A program made the translations under genes and the position numbers. This document shows positions 39,718 through 48,783 of a stretch of 64,000 nt of DNA, piece after piece. Each line of letters begins with the position of its first letter. Position 1 is the first letter of the stretch. Origin of the DNA: UBA1422 sp041752735 (GTDB taxonomy: Bacteria; Bacillota; Clostridia; Peptostreptococcales; Anaerovoracaceae); the NCBI GenBank assembly GCA_041752735.1, contig JBGSVW010000007.1, forward strand, positions 1-64,000. The letters run 5' to 3'. Below the pieces are notes generated by a model, which was given only the letters and a program-made list of their open reading frames with translations, did not search any database and was not told the DNA's origin.

Positions 39718-42072
39718 ATGGCAGAAGATAAAATCGAAGTAAGAGAAGACGGCTTGATGGTTTTACCCATGATTCCGCTTCGGGGAATGACAATTTTCCC
39801 TAATATGGTTCTGCATTTCGACATCGGAAGAGAAAAATCCATCAATGCCCTAGAAAAGGCAATGATTAAGAACCAATATATTTTTTTGGCAGCCCAGACA
39901 GATGAAACCACCGACTTACCAACCAACAATGATTTTTATCATATGGGTACTGTCGCTAAGATTAAACAAATGCTCAAACTCCCCGGTGATTCCATCCGGG
40001 TGCTTGTTGAGGGCGTGAGCCGAGGGCGAATTGAAGAAATTTTATTCGAGGTACCTTATTTTAAGTGCGCAGTTTCCCAAATCATCGATGAAGAACCGGA
40101 TCCGATTCCGGCCAGGATGGAAGCGCTGATGCGTTCTGTGCTTGGCAACTTTGATAGTTACCTGGCCTTAAACCAGAAGCTTTCTTCCGAAATCTTTCCA
40201 ACCGTAGCCACCATCGGTCAACCAGGCCGTTTTGCTGACCTGATTGCAGGCCATATGGACCTCAAAGTTGAAGAGAAACAGGAACTCCTGGAGACCCTAG
40301 ATATCACAGAACGTTTGGACAAACTGAATACCATAATGGTACGTGAGATTGAAATTCTCAACATCGAACACGATATCAGCAGCAAGGTAAAAACTCAAAT
40401 CAATCAGAATCAGCGGGAGTATTATTTGCGAGAGCAAATGCGCGCCATTCAGGATGAATTGGGCACTGATGAAGATGTGGAAGGCGAAGTCAACCAGTGG
40501 TACAAACAGCTGGAAGAATTGAACCTGCCTGAAAAGACCCGTCAAAAAGTAGAAAAAGAAATTAAAAGGATGTCAAAAATGCAGGCGTCCTCCGCCGAAA
40601 GTTCGGTCATCCGGACTTATATTGAAACCATTCTGTCCTTACCATGGAACAAAGAAACCGAAAGCAACATTGACTTAAAGCATGCCGAGGAAATCCTGGA
40701 AGAGGATCATTACGGGCTTGAAAAGGTGAAAGAGCGCGTGTTGGAGTATCTGGCAGTCGTTGAACTTTCCCATAAAATCAAAGGGCCTATTCTTTGTCTG
40801 GTAGGCCCTCCGGGAACCGGCAAAACTTCCATTGCCAAATCGGTGGCTCGTGCAGTCAACCGAGAATTTGTACGAATGTCCTTGGGTGGCGTTCGTGATG
40901 AGGCGGAAATCCGCGGACATCGCAGAACCTATATTGGGGCGATTCCTGGAAGAGTTATTAACGCCATTAAAGACGCAGGTTCCAAGAATCCTGTTTTCCT
41001 CTTCGACGAGGTGGACAAAATTGGCGCAGACTTCAAAGGCGATCCGGCTTCTGCGCTGTTGGAGGTTTTAGACCCCGAACAAAACAAAGATTTTACTGAC
41101 CATTATCTGGAAACTCCATTCGATCTTTCCAAGGTAATGTTTATCGCAACAGCCAATACAACCGAAACCATTCCAAGACCGCTTCTGGACCGAATGGAAG
41201 TCATAGAAGTGATGGGGTACACAGAAGAAGAAAAACTGAACATCGCACAAAAATACCTAGTGCCAAAAAAAGTCACGGAACATGGCCTTCAACCGGAGAA
41301 TATTCAAATTTCCGAAGATGCCATCCGAGACTTGATTAACTATTACACCAGGGAATCCGGCGTCCGAAATTTGGAGCGGGAAATTGCCAACCTCTGCAGA
41401 AAAGTGGCACGCAAAACCGTTTCTGGTCGTCGAAAGAAGTTTTCCATCAATGCGGCAAATTTAGAAGAATATTTGGGCAAAAAGAAATACAGATATGATA
41501 AAATAGAAAATGAGTCAGAAATCGGTGTTACCACTGGATTGGCCTGGACGATTGTGGGCGGAGATACGCTGTTCATCGAGACTTCGGCTGTTCCCGGAAC
41601 CGGCAAACTCCAATTGACAGGACAGCTAGGCGATGTGATGCAGGAATCCGCCAAAGCGGGTATCAGCTACATACGTTCTGTGACCGATAAGTTTGGTATT
41701 GATGAAGACTTTTATAAAACGATGGACATCCATTTGCATATTCCGGAAGGTGCCACACCAAAAGATGGACCTTCCGCAGGCGTGACCATGTGTGTAGCCA
41801 TGATTTCCACCTTAACAAAAACACCTGCGCGAAAAGATGTTGCCATGACAGGCGAAATTACCTTGCGCGGGAATGTGCTACCTGTAGGCGGCATCCGTGA
41901 AAAGGTTCTGGCAGCCCATCGGGCAGGTATCAGGATGGTTCTTCTTCCCGCAGACAATGAACGGGATATTGAAGATATTCCTGTCAAAGTCAGAAAGGCA
42001 ATGAAGTTTGTACTGATTCGAAATGTGGACGATGCCATCAAACACGTATTGATTGGAATCAAAAAATGCTAA
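39718..42072 (+). CDS. lon: ATP-dependent protease Lon
   Basis: A 784-residue LonA protease. The N-terminal substrate domain (VLPMIPLRGMTIFPNMVLHFDIGR) is followed by the coiled-coil region, an AAA+ domain with GPPGTGKTSIAK and FLFDEVDKIG, and the protease domain with the catalytic dyad Ser in PKDGPSAGVTM and Lys in IREKVLAAHRAG. AAGGAGAA precedes the start. The end overlaps engB by seven bases. It degrades misfolded and regulatory proteins. Confidence 0.98.
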   Translation: MAEDKIEVREDGLMVLPMIPLRGMTIFPNMVLHFDIGREKSINALEKAMIKNQYIFLAAQTDETTDLPTNNDFYHMGTVAKIKQMLKLPGDSIRVLVEGVSRGRIEEILFEVPYFKCAVSQIIDEEPDPIPARMEALMRSVLGNFDSYLALNQKLSSEIFPTVATIGQPGRFADLIAGHMDLKVEEKQELLETLDITERLDKLNTIMVREIEILNIEHDISSKVKTQINQNQREYYLREQMRAIQDELGTDEDVEGEVNQWYKQLEELNLPEKTRQKVEKEIKRMSKMQASSAESSVIRTYIETILSLPWNKETESNIDLKHAEEILEEDHYGLEKVKERVLEYLAVVELSHKIKGPILCLVGPPGTGKTSIAKSVARAVNREFVRMSLGGVRDEAEIRGHRRTYIGAIPGRVINAIKDAGSKNPVFLFDEVDKIGADFKGDPASALLEVLDPEQNKDFTDHYLETPFDLSKVMFIATANTTETIPRPLLDRMEVIEVMGYTEEEKLNIAQKYLVPKKVTEHGLQPENIQISEDAIRDLINYYTRESGVRNLEREIANLCRKVARKTVSGRRKKFSINAANLEEYLGKKKYRYDKIENESEIGVTTGLAWTIVGGDTLFIETSAVPGTGKLQLTGQLGDVMQESAKAGISYIRSVTDKFGIDEDFYKTMDIHLHIPEGATPKDGPSAGVTMCVAMISTLTKTPARKDVAMTGEITLRGNVLPVGGIREKVLAAHRAGIRMVLLPADNERDIEDIPVKVRKAMKFVLIRNVDDAIKHVLIGIKKC

Positions 42073-42659
42073 TAAAAAAAGCGGAACTGGTTGCAGTAAC
42101 AGCCAAGCGGGAACAGTATCCACCCGAAGACATGTATGAAATCGCATTTGTAGGACGCTCCAATGTGGGCAAGTCCTCTTTGCTGAATCTGCTGACCAAC
42201 CGAAAAGCACTGGCAAGAGTCAGTGGCAACCCCGGTAAAACCAGGACCATCAATTTTTATGAGGTCAATGGTGAATTTCGGATCGCCGACTTGCCCGGAT
42301 ATGGCTATGCTAAGGTATCAAAGAGTATTAGTGCCACATGGAGTGGGATGATAGACACGTACCTCAAAGACAGGACTAAATTGATTAAAGTGGTACAATT
42401 GGTGGATATCCGCCATGCGCCATCAGCTCTGGACATACAGATGTATGAGTACTTGAAGCACTATGGATTGGACGGCCTTGTGGCCGCCACCAAATCCGAC
42501 AAAATTTCTAAAAATGAGACCACCAAATCAATTGCACAAATACGGAAGTGCTTAAGAATGGAACCGGACGATTTGGTTATACCAGTTTCAGCACTAAACA
42601 AAAAAGGGCATGAAGATTTACTAGCAGCAATGGAAGTAATACTGAACGCCCAGGAATAA
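42066..42659 (+). CDS. engB: Ribosome biogenesis GTPase EngB/YsxC
   Basis: A 197-residue GTPase needed for 50S subunit maturation. G1 is FVGRSNVGKSSLLN, G3 is DLPGYGYAK, G4 is ATKSDKIS and G5 is PVSALNKKG. The start lies within the last codons of lon (overlap seven bases), the usual lon-engB coupling in Bacillota. Confidence 0.97.
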   Translation: MLIKKAELVAVTAKREQYPPEDMYEIAFVGRSNVGKSSLLNLLTNRKALARVSGNPGKTRTINFYEVNGEFRIADLPGYGYAKVSKSISATWSGMIDTYLKDRTKLIKVVQLVDIRHAPSALDIQMYEYLKHYGLDGLVAATKSDKISKNETTKSIAQIRKCLRMEPDDLVIPVSALNKKGHEDLLAAMEVILNAQE

Positions 42660-42668
42660 GGAGCACCA

Positions 42669-43016
42669 ATGCAGTTTATCGTTGCATTCAACATCATATT
42701 CAAGCGGATTAAAGCAATCCGATTTCTATTAATGGATAAAGAGGTACAGCTTTGGAAAAAAGCCCTGATTGTTGCGGGTTTGATTTATCTCTTTCTTCCG
42801 ATTGACCTGATTCCACCGGTGCTCTTTCCGATTGCATGGATGGATGATTTAGTTCTATGGATCTGGATTCTCTGGGTTCTTCGAAAAACCCTGGACAAGT
42901 ATTGGATGGGGGAAACTGAGGATTATTCCAAAAAATATAAGAACAAAGAAGTAATTGACGACGTTGAATACGAAGTCAAAGAGGAGCCAAAAAACCAAGG
43001 AGAAAAGAATGAATAA
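42669..43016 (+). CDS. DUF1232 (YkvA-like) membrane protein
   Basis: A 115-residue protein with the DUF1232 core: WKKALIVAGLIYLFLPIDLIPP followed by a second hydrophobic stretch (WMDDLVLWIWILWVL) and a charged tail rich in Lys and Glu. The PxDxIPD-like motif is present as LPIDLIPP. Two membrane helices are likely. AAGGAG precedes the start; the end overlaps hpt by eight bases. No biochemical role is established for the family. Confidence 0.85.
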   Translation: MQFIVAFNIIFKRIKAIRFLLMDKEVQLWKKALIVAGLIYLFLPIDLIPPVLFPIAWMDDLVLWIWILWVLRKTLDKYWMGETEDYSKKYKNKEVIDDVEYEVKEEPKNQGEKNE

Positions 43017-43542
43017 GAGTCAGGTCATCGGCGAAATCATGATCAGCCAGGAAGAAATTCAGCAAAGGGCCAAAGAAATAGCAGCTCAAATCACCAAAGA
43101 TTATGAAGGAGAGAGCATATTGCTCGTTGGAATTCTTCGAGGTGCTGTGCCATGGATGGTGGATGTGATGAAACATATCGATTTGGATGTAGAAATTGAT
43201 TTTATGGCGGTCAGCAGCTACGGTGCAGCAACCAAAAGCACCGGTGTCGTCAAGATCAATAAAGATCTGGATTCGGATATTGAAGGGAAGCACATCATCA
43301 TTGTAGAAGATATCGTGGATACGGGCATCACCCTCCAGTACCTGACCGGTTACCTAGAAAACAGACAACCTAAAAGCATCAAAATCTGTGCGCTATTGGA
43401 CAAACCTGCCAGAAGGCGGGCGGAAGTCTACGGCGATTATATCGGTTTCACAGTAGAAGACAAGTTCATTGTAGGATACGGCCTGGACTTTAACCAAAAG
43501 TACAGACAGCTGCCATATATCAGCTGCTTAGCCGAGGATTAA
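43009..43542 (+). CDS. hpt: Hypoxanthine phosphoribosyltransferase
   Basis: A 177-residue purine-salvage enzyme that makes IMP or GMP from hypoxanthine or guanine and PRPP. The PRPP-binding motif is IIIVEDIVDTGITLQYL, the flexible loop lies near MAVSSYGAATKSTG, and ALLDKPARRRAEVYGDYIGF with KFIVGYGLDF contacts the base. ATG 43009 follows AAGGAGAAA and overlaps the preceding gene by eight bases. Other in-frame starts upstream lie inside that gene. Confidence 0.95.
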   Translation: MNKSQVIGEIMISQEEIQQRAKEIAAQITKDYEGESILLVGILRGAVPWMVDVMKHIDLDVEIDFMAVSSYGAATKSTGVVKINKDLDSDIEGKHIIIVEDIVDTGITLQYLTGYLENRQPKSIKICALLDKPARRRAEVYGDYIGFTVEDKFIVGYGLDFNQKYRQLPYISCLAED

Positions 43543-43562
43543 TATAAGGAGGACTGCAACAA

Positions 43563-44135
43563 ATGAGTAATGAGGTACAAATCGGACTATCCAACAAACA
43601 CCTGCACCTGAGGCAGGAGGATGTGGACACATTATTTGGAAAGGGTCATTGTCTGACTCATACAAAAGACCTACTTCAACCGGGACAATATGCCTGTGAT
43701 GAGAAGGTGGACATCGTCGGACCCAAAGGGGTTCTCAAAGGTGTTCGTGTGTTAGGTCCAGCCAGACCGGAAACACAGGTTGAAATGGCGTTAACTGATG
43801 CCAGAGCCATTGGAATCAAAGTGCCTGTCAGAGAATCAGGCAAACTGGATGGAACTCCTGGCTGTAAACTGATTGGACCGGCAGGTGAAGTCGATCTGGA
43901 ACAGGGTGTCATCGCAGCCCTTCGACATGTACACTTGTCTGGGGCTCAAGCTGAAGCTTTGGGCGTCAAAGACAAGGACATTGTCAGCGTCAAAGTAGAA
44001 GGTGAAAGAGGCCTGATTTTCCAAAACGTATTGGTTCGTGCAGGAGATGCCTACTTTGGCGAAATCCACTTTGATACCGATGAAGGTAATGCAGCAGGAC
44101 TAGGCCCTGATGCAGTAGGTACAATCATTAAATAA
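43563..44135 (+). CDS. pduL: Phosphate propanoyltransferase (PduL type)
   Basis: A 190-residue PduL-family phosphotransacylase, which swaps CoA for phosphate on acetyl- or propionyl-CoA. Two zinc-binding His motifs are visible: NKHLHLRQED near the start and ALRHVHLSGAQAEALG in the middle, with the C-terminal GEIHFDTDEGNAAGLG. No microcompartment shell genes and no encapsulation-type N-terminal extension are present, so this is probably a cytosolic housekeeping form that replaces Pta and feeds acetate kinase. AAGGAGG lies upstream. A terminator follows. Confidence 0.92.
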   Translation: MSNEVQIGLSNKHLHLRQEDVDTLFGKGHCLTHTKDLLQPGQYACDEKVDIVGPKGVLKGVRVLGPARPETQVEMALTDARAIGIKVPVRESGKLDGTPGCKLIGPAGEVDLEQGVIAALRHVHLSGAQAEALGVKDKDIVSVKVEGERGLIFQNVLVRAGDAYFGEIHFDTDEGNAAGLGPDAVGTIIK

Positions 44136-44180
44136 AAAACAAAAGAAAATCATATTTATAGCACCCAAATAAACCAAATT

Positions 44181-44216
44181 AGGCCATATTCGATTCTGAA
44201 TATGGCCTTTTTTTTA
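44181..44216 (+). terminator. Terminator after pduL
   Basis: An 11-bp stem AGGCCATATTC (44181-44191) and GAATATGGCCT (44198-44208) with a six-base loop is followed by a T-run of eight. It ends the CYTH-to-pduL unit. Confidence 0.92.
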
Positions 44217-44231
44217 TTAGTGATACATTAT

Positions 44232-44260
44232 TTGCCGAATACATGTCTTATATCTATAAT
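44232..44260 (+). promoter_or_regulatory. Promoter of the GGDEF/HD-GYP sensor gene
   Basis: TTGCCG (44232-44237), 17 bp, TATAAT (44255-44260). The leader would be about 120 bases, longer than most here and AT-rich; I see no riboswitch fold in it by eye. In particular I could not recognise a c-di-GMP riboswitch. Confidence 0.5.
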
Positions 44261-44385
44261 AAACCTAATTACAGTTGTGTTTTCATAAATATGGAGTAGA
44301 ATAGAAACATTAACAATGACTTACGTTTGCTGCTATCTTAGAATTTAATATTTCATAATCCCAAAACAGGGAAGGTTGTGTAACA

Positions 44386-46953
44386 ATGGGTAATATATTG
44401 AAAACAACAATGCTTAAGAATTTATGCATTCTTTTGTTTTTTATCATATTGATGCCATTGTTTACGATTCAAGTATCTGCTGAATCACAAGATAATCCCC
44501 AAAATGTGCTGATGCTTTATAGTGGGAATCAATTTTTACCAGTGAATGCTATTATGAATCAGACAGTCGAGAAAGTTCTAAAAAAGTCTAACCCATCACA
44601 AATATCTATTTATAGCGAGTATCTAGAAATTGATCGTTTCAAATCGGAATCTATTCAGTCAAAAATGAGAGAAATAATAAAAGAAAAATATTCAAAAGGA
44701 AACCTTGACGTAATTATGGTTATGGATGATATTGCATTGGATTTTATTGTTCAATATGGGGATGAATTATTTCCTAAAGTTCCAGTAGTCCTTTGTAGCA
44801 TTACTGAAGGTAAAATCAATACGGACAAAATCAAATCAAATATGACAGGCAATTTTAAAATACTGGATATTAAGAGTAATATTGAACTCATCCTGAAGGT
44901 CCAGCCTGACATTAAGGAGATTGTTGTAATTACAGGAACAAGTGAACAAGATTTAATCTATAAAGCGATGGCTCAAAAAGTTCTAAACGAATATTCTTTG
45001 AAGGTGAAAGTCACCTATCTTGAAAATCTAAGTCTCAATTCAATCTTAGAAAAAGTAGCGAAACTACCGGAACAATCCGCACTGTTTTTTGTTTCATTCA
45101 ACCAGGATGGCATTGGCAAAGCTTATATTCCACTGGAAGTAATACCACTTATAAGCAAAGCATCAAAAGCACCATTATATGGAATGTATGAAACATTCAT
45201 TGGCAAGGGAATCTTAGGGGGAAACTTGATTAGCTATGCAGATATCAGTACCAATGCGGCTGAAATTGTGCTAAGGATTCTAAATGGTGAGGAAGCGTCA
45301 GATATTGATATCGTCGCCAGTAACAATAAAAACTATTTCGATTGGAATGAGATGAAAAGGTGGGGGATTCATCCAAACAACTTACCAACCGGCAGTATCA
45401 TAGTCAATAAAGAATTAAGTTTTTGGGAACAATATAGAATGCAAATCATACTTTCTTTTCTTGTGATTATTTCCGAAATGTTTTTAATAATACTTTTATT
45501 AAAAAATCTAAGAGATAGAAGAATTGCAGAGATTAAACTGGAGAAATCCAATCAAAGCATGGCAAGTATTCTTTTAGGTACTAATGTGGGAACATGGGAA
45601 TGGAGCGTACAAACCGGAGAAACCGTTTTCAACGAAAGATGGGCAGAGATGATTGGGTATACCCTGCATGAACTATCACCAACTACTATCGATACATGGA
45701 TTAAGCATACAAATCCTGAAGACTTACAACAATCAGAAGAGCAACTGAAAAAAATATTTTCCAAAGAACTTGATTATTACGAGTGTGCATGTCGTATGAA
45801 GCATAAGAATGGTAGTTGGATTTGGGTTAGCGATCGTGGAAAAGTGACAAGTTGGACCGATGATGGCAAACCACTAATCATGAGTGGAACTCATACAGAT
45901 ATGACAAAGCAAAAGAAAGAAGAAGAGGAAATTGAACATTTGGCCTTTTGTGACCAACTAACAGGTCTATATAACCGCAGATTTTATGAAGAAGAACTAA
46001 GAAGGTTAGACACTGAAAGAAATCTACCCCTTACAATTATAATGGGGGACTTGAATGGGCTGAAATTAATCAATGATTCATTCGGACATCGCATTGGTGA
46101 CGAGCTACTAAAAAAAGTGGCGGAAGTCTTGAGAGAAGGTTGCCGAGCGGATGATATTGTCGCAAGGGTTGGTGGGGATGAGTTTGTAATCATACTGCCA
46201 AAGGCGGATGCTATTGAAACAGATAAGGTTATTTCTCGAATGACGCAACTTTCATTGAACAACAAAGTTGGTTCAATTAATCTTTCAGTTTCTTTTGGAT
46301 ATGGAATTAAAACCACCAAGAAGCAAAGAATTCAAGACGTATATAAAGAAGCGGAAGATCATATGTACAGGAATAAATTATACGAAAGCTCTAGTATCAA
46401 GAGTAAGATGATTAATTTGATAATGAGTTCATTGTATGAAAAGAATAATGAAGAACAACTACACTCAAAACGTGTTAGTGAAATTTGCGAAAGCATTGCA
46501 AGAAAAATGAATTTGGAACAAGAACTTATTTCCCAAATAAAAATCGCAGGTTTAATGCATGATATTGGTAAAATTGGTATAGATGAAAAAGTATTAAATA
46601 GGAAAGGCAAACTCAATGAAAGTGAATGGAAAGAAATCAAGAGACATCCAGAGGTGGGATATCGTATTTTAAGTTCAGCCAATGAATTTTCCGAGATTGC
46701 AACGTTTGCCTTAGACCATCATGAAAGATGGGATGGGCAAGGCTATCCAAAGGGCCTAAAAGGAGGAGAAATATCACTTCCTGCAAGAATAATCGCCATT
46801 GCGGATTCTTATGATGCAATGACAAGGGCAAGGACATATAGAGAGGTGCTCTCGGAAGAAGAGGCAATAGAAGAAATAAAGAGATGCGCAGGCACTCAGT
46901 TTGATCCAACAATTGTTAATATATTTGTGAATTGTCCTAAACAAACACTATAG
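44386..46953 (+). CDS. Membrane sensor with periplasmic-binding-like, PAS, GGDEF and HD-GYP domains
   Basis: An 855-residue c-di-GMP turnover sensor. A signal peptide (about 1-30) leads to an extracellular domain of the ABC-substrate-binding-like type (about 38-330). A membrane helix lies near 355-372, then a PAS domain (about 392-505, TWEWSVQTGETVFNERW), a GGDEF domain with intact GGDEF at about 595 and an I-site RADD five residues upstream, and an HD-GYP domain with HDIGKIGI at about 725 and GQGYPKGLKG at about 785. Both catalytic motifs are intact, so it could make and break c-di-GMP. Its codon use looks more AT-rich than the surrounding genes. Its stop overlaps the convergent deoC gene by six bases. 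Confidence 0.93.
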   Translation: MGNILKTTMLKNLCILLFFIILMPLFTIQVSAESQDNPQNVLMLYSGNQFLPVNAIMNQTVEKVLKKSNPSQISIYSEYLEIDRFKSESIQSKMREIIKEKYSKGNLDVIMVMDDIALDFIVQYGDELFPKVPVVLCSITEGKINTDKIKSNMTGNFKILDIKSNIELILKVQPDIKEIVVITGTSEQDLIYKAMAQKVLNEYSLKVKVTYLENLSLNSILEKVAKLPEQSALFFVSFNQDGIGKAYIPLEVIPLISKASKAPLYGMYETFIGKGILGGNLISYADISTNAAEIVLRILNGEEASDIDIVASNNKNYFDWNEMKRWGIHPNNLPTGSIIVNKELSFWEQYRMQIILSFLVIISEMFLIILLLKNLRDRRIAEIKLEKSNQSMASILLGTNVGTWEWSVQTGETVFNERWAEMIGYTLHELSPTTIDTWIKHTNPEDLQQSEEQLKKIFSKELDYYECACRMKHKNGSWIWVSDRGKVTSWTDDGKPLIMSGTHTDMTKQKKEEEEIEHLAFCDQLTGLYNRRFYEEELRRLDTERNLPLTIIMGDLNGLKLINDSFGHRIGDELLKKVAEVLREGCRADDIVARVGGDEFVIILPKADAIETDKVISRMTQLSLNNKVGSINLSVSFGYGIKTTKKQRIQDVYKEAEDHMYRNKLYESSSIKSKMINLIMSSLYEKNNEEQLHSKRVSEICESIARKMNLEQELISQIKIAGLMHDIGKIGIDEKVLNRKGKLNESEWKEIKRHPEVGYRILSSANEFSEIATFALDHHERWDGQGYPKGLKGGEISLPARIIAIADSYDAMTRARTYREVLSEEEAIEEIKRCAGTQFDPTIVNIFVNCPKQTL

Positions 46954-47616
46954 AATGGAAACATCTGTGGCTTGTACAATGGCAATAGATGCACTGGTGC
47001 CCAAACGATCTGCACCGGCAGCTATCATTTCTTTGGCCTTTTCGATATCACGGATTCCACCTGAAGCTTTTACCTGAGCCTTTTCGCCAACTGTGGCGCG
47101 CATCAGGGCAACATCCTCTACAGTGGCTCCGCCAGTGCTGAATCCAGTGGAGGTCTTGACAAAGTCTGCACCGGCTTGAACCGCCAATTCGCAGGCTTTC
47201 ACAATTTCTTCTTTGGTCAAGAGACAGGTTTCCAAAATGACTTTTACTTTAGCGTCATAGTCTGCGGCTACCGAAACCACCGCAGCAATATCATTGGAAA
47301 CATAGTCATATCGTCCTTCTTTGAGCGCACCTACATGGATGACCATGTCGATTTCGGTTGCTCCGTGAAGGCATGCCTGATCTGCCTCAAATGCTTTGGC
47401 ATTCAATTCCATCGCACCAAGTGGGAATCCCACTACAGCACAAACTTTGGTTTGGGAGCCGGATAATTCCATGGCGGCCAACTCTACGTAACTGGAGTTG
47501 ATGCATACGGAATAAAAATGATATTCCCGCGCCTCCCCACAGAGTCGCTTGATATCCGCTTCAGTTGCTTCCGGTTTCAGCAGAGTATGGTCAATATATA
47601 AATTCATTGCTTTCAT
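46948..47616 (-). CDS. deoC: Deoxyribose-phosphate aldolase
   Basis: A 222-residue class I aldolase that splits 2-deoxyribose-5-phosphate to acetaldehyde and glyceraldehyde-3-phosphate. The Schiff-base Lys is in ADFVKTSTGFSTGGAT, the second conserved Lys in AQVKASGGIRD, and the N-terminal YIDHTLLKPEATEADI is a family signature. It converges on the sensor gene with a six-base overlap. The start is preceded on its strand by a weak ribosome site and lies 66 bases after ychF. Confidence 0.96.
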   Translation of the reverse strand: MKAMNLYIDHTLLKPEATEADIKRLCGEAREYHFYSVCINSSYVELAAMELSGSQTKVCAVVGFPLGAMELNAKAFEADQACLHGATEIDMVIHVGALKEGRYDYVSNDIAAVVSVAADYDAKVKVILETCLLTKEEIVKACELAVQAGADFVKTSTGFSTGGATVEDVALMRATVGEKAQVKASGGIRDIEKAKEMIAAGADRLGTSASIAIVQATDVSIL

Positions 47617-47682
47617 TTTTATTTTGCAACAGTTGGAATATTTTCCACCTGCCGCATCCTCCTTTCGAAAGGGATTCGACCT

Positions 47683-48783
47683 TTACACGTTGAATAGGAA
47701 GTTTATGACGTCTCCGTCTTTTACTTCGTATTCTTTTCCTTCCAACTTCAACAATCCTTTTTCTTTGGCGGTTGCCAGATTCCCGCCACATTCCACCAGT
47801 GTATCAAAACGGATGGTTTCTGCTCGGATAAATCCACGTTCGATATCGGAGTGGATTTTGCCTGCAGCGCCGGGGGCTTTGGTGCCTCGTCGTATTGTCC
47901 AGGCTCGAACTTCATCCTCGCCTGCTGTGAGGAATGAAATCAAATCCAGCAAATGGTAGGAAGCACGAACCAGCTTGTCCAACCCAGAGGTGGTGATGCC
48001 CATTTCCTCCAAAAACATTGCTTTTTCTTCATCTTCCAGTTGGGAAAGCTCCGCTTCCAACTTCGCACAAATGACCACAACATCGGAGCCTTCTTCTGCG
48101 GCATACTTCCGAACCGCAGCTACATAGTCACTGCCTTCTCCTTCATCACCGGCATGGTCTTCGGACACATTTGCAACATAGATGACCGGTTTGAAAGAAA
48201 GCATTTCAAGAGTTTTTATAAAGTTCAGTTCTTCGTCGTTGAGATCCTCCATGGTGCGAAGGGGTTTCCCTTCTTCCAGCCAAGCGATAATCTTGTTAAG
48301 CAAATCAATTTCACGTTGAATGTCTTTATCTCCCTTTAGCGCTTTGACGTTCCGGTCACGTCTTCGTTCCAGAATATCCATGTCGGAAATAATCAACTCC
48401 AGATTAACGGTTTCAATGTCCGATAAGGGATCAATCTTGTTGTCCACATGGAAAACGTTATCGTCATCGAAACAACGGACTACATGAACTATCGCTGCGA
48501 CCTGACGGATGTCAGCCAGAAACTTATTTCCCAAACCTTCCCCTTTGGATGCACCGCGAACAAGTCCTGCTATGTCGCAAAATTCGATGGCGGCATAGGT
48601 GGTTTTCTTTGAGTGATACATTTCGTGGAGAATCTTCAGCCTAGGGTCGGGAACAGTGACCACACCAACATTGGCCACCTTGGTGCTGAATGCATAGTTG
48701 GTTGCTTCAGCTGCGGACTTGGTGATGGCGTTAAACATGGTGCTTTTGCCCACATTGGGCAGACCTACAATACCTAATTTCAT
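47683..48783 (-). CDS. ychF: Redox-regulated ATPase/GTPase YchF
   Basis: A 366-residue Obg-family P-loop protein (OLA1 homologue), which binds ribosomes and prefers ATP. G1 is VGLPNVGKSTMFNAIT, G3 is DIAGLVRGASKGEGLGN, the altered G4 is in IYVANVSED, and the C-terminal TGS domain ends SDIERGFIRAETIRFDTLVE and KDGDVINFLFNV. GGAGAA precedes the start, which overlaps the stop of lgt by four bases (ATGA type). Confidence 0.96.
   Translation of the reverse strand: MKLGIVGLPNVGKSTMFNAITKSAAEATNYAFSTKVANVGVVTVPDPRLKILHEMYHSKKTTYAAIEFCDIAGLVRGASKGEGLGNKFLADIRQVAAIVHVVRCFDDDNVFHVDNKIDPLSDIETVNLELIISDMDILERRRDRNVKALKGDKDIQREIDLLNKIIAWLEEGKPLRTMEDLNDEELNFIKTLEMLSFKPVIYVANVSEDHAGDEGEGSDYVAAVRKYAAEEGSDVVVICAKLEAELSQLEDEEKAMFLEEMGITTSGLDKLVRASYHLLDLISFLTAGEDEVRAWTIRRGTKAPGAAGKIHSDIERGFIRAETIRFDTLVECGGNLATAKEKGLLKLEGKEYEVKDGDVINFLFNV

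Noticed and set aside
44261..44385. c-di-GMP riboswitch in the sensor gene leader
   Set aside because: The leader is AT-rich and I could not recognise the conserved core; a covariance search would be needed to revisit this.
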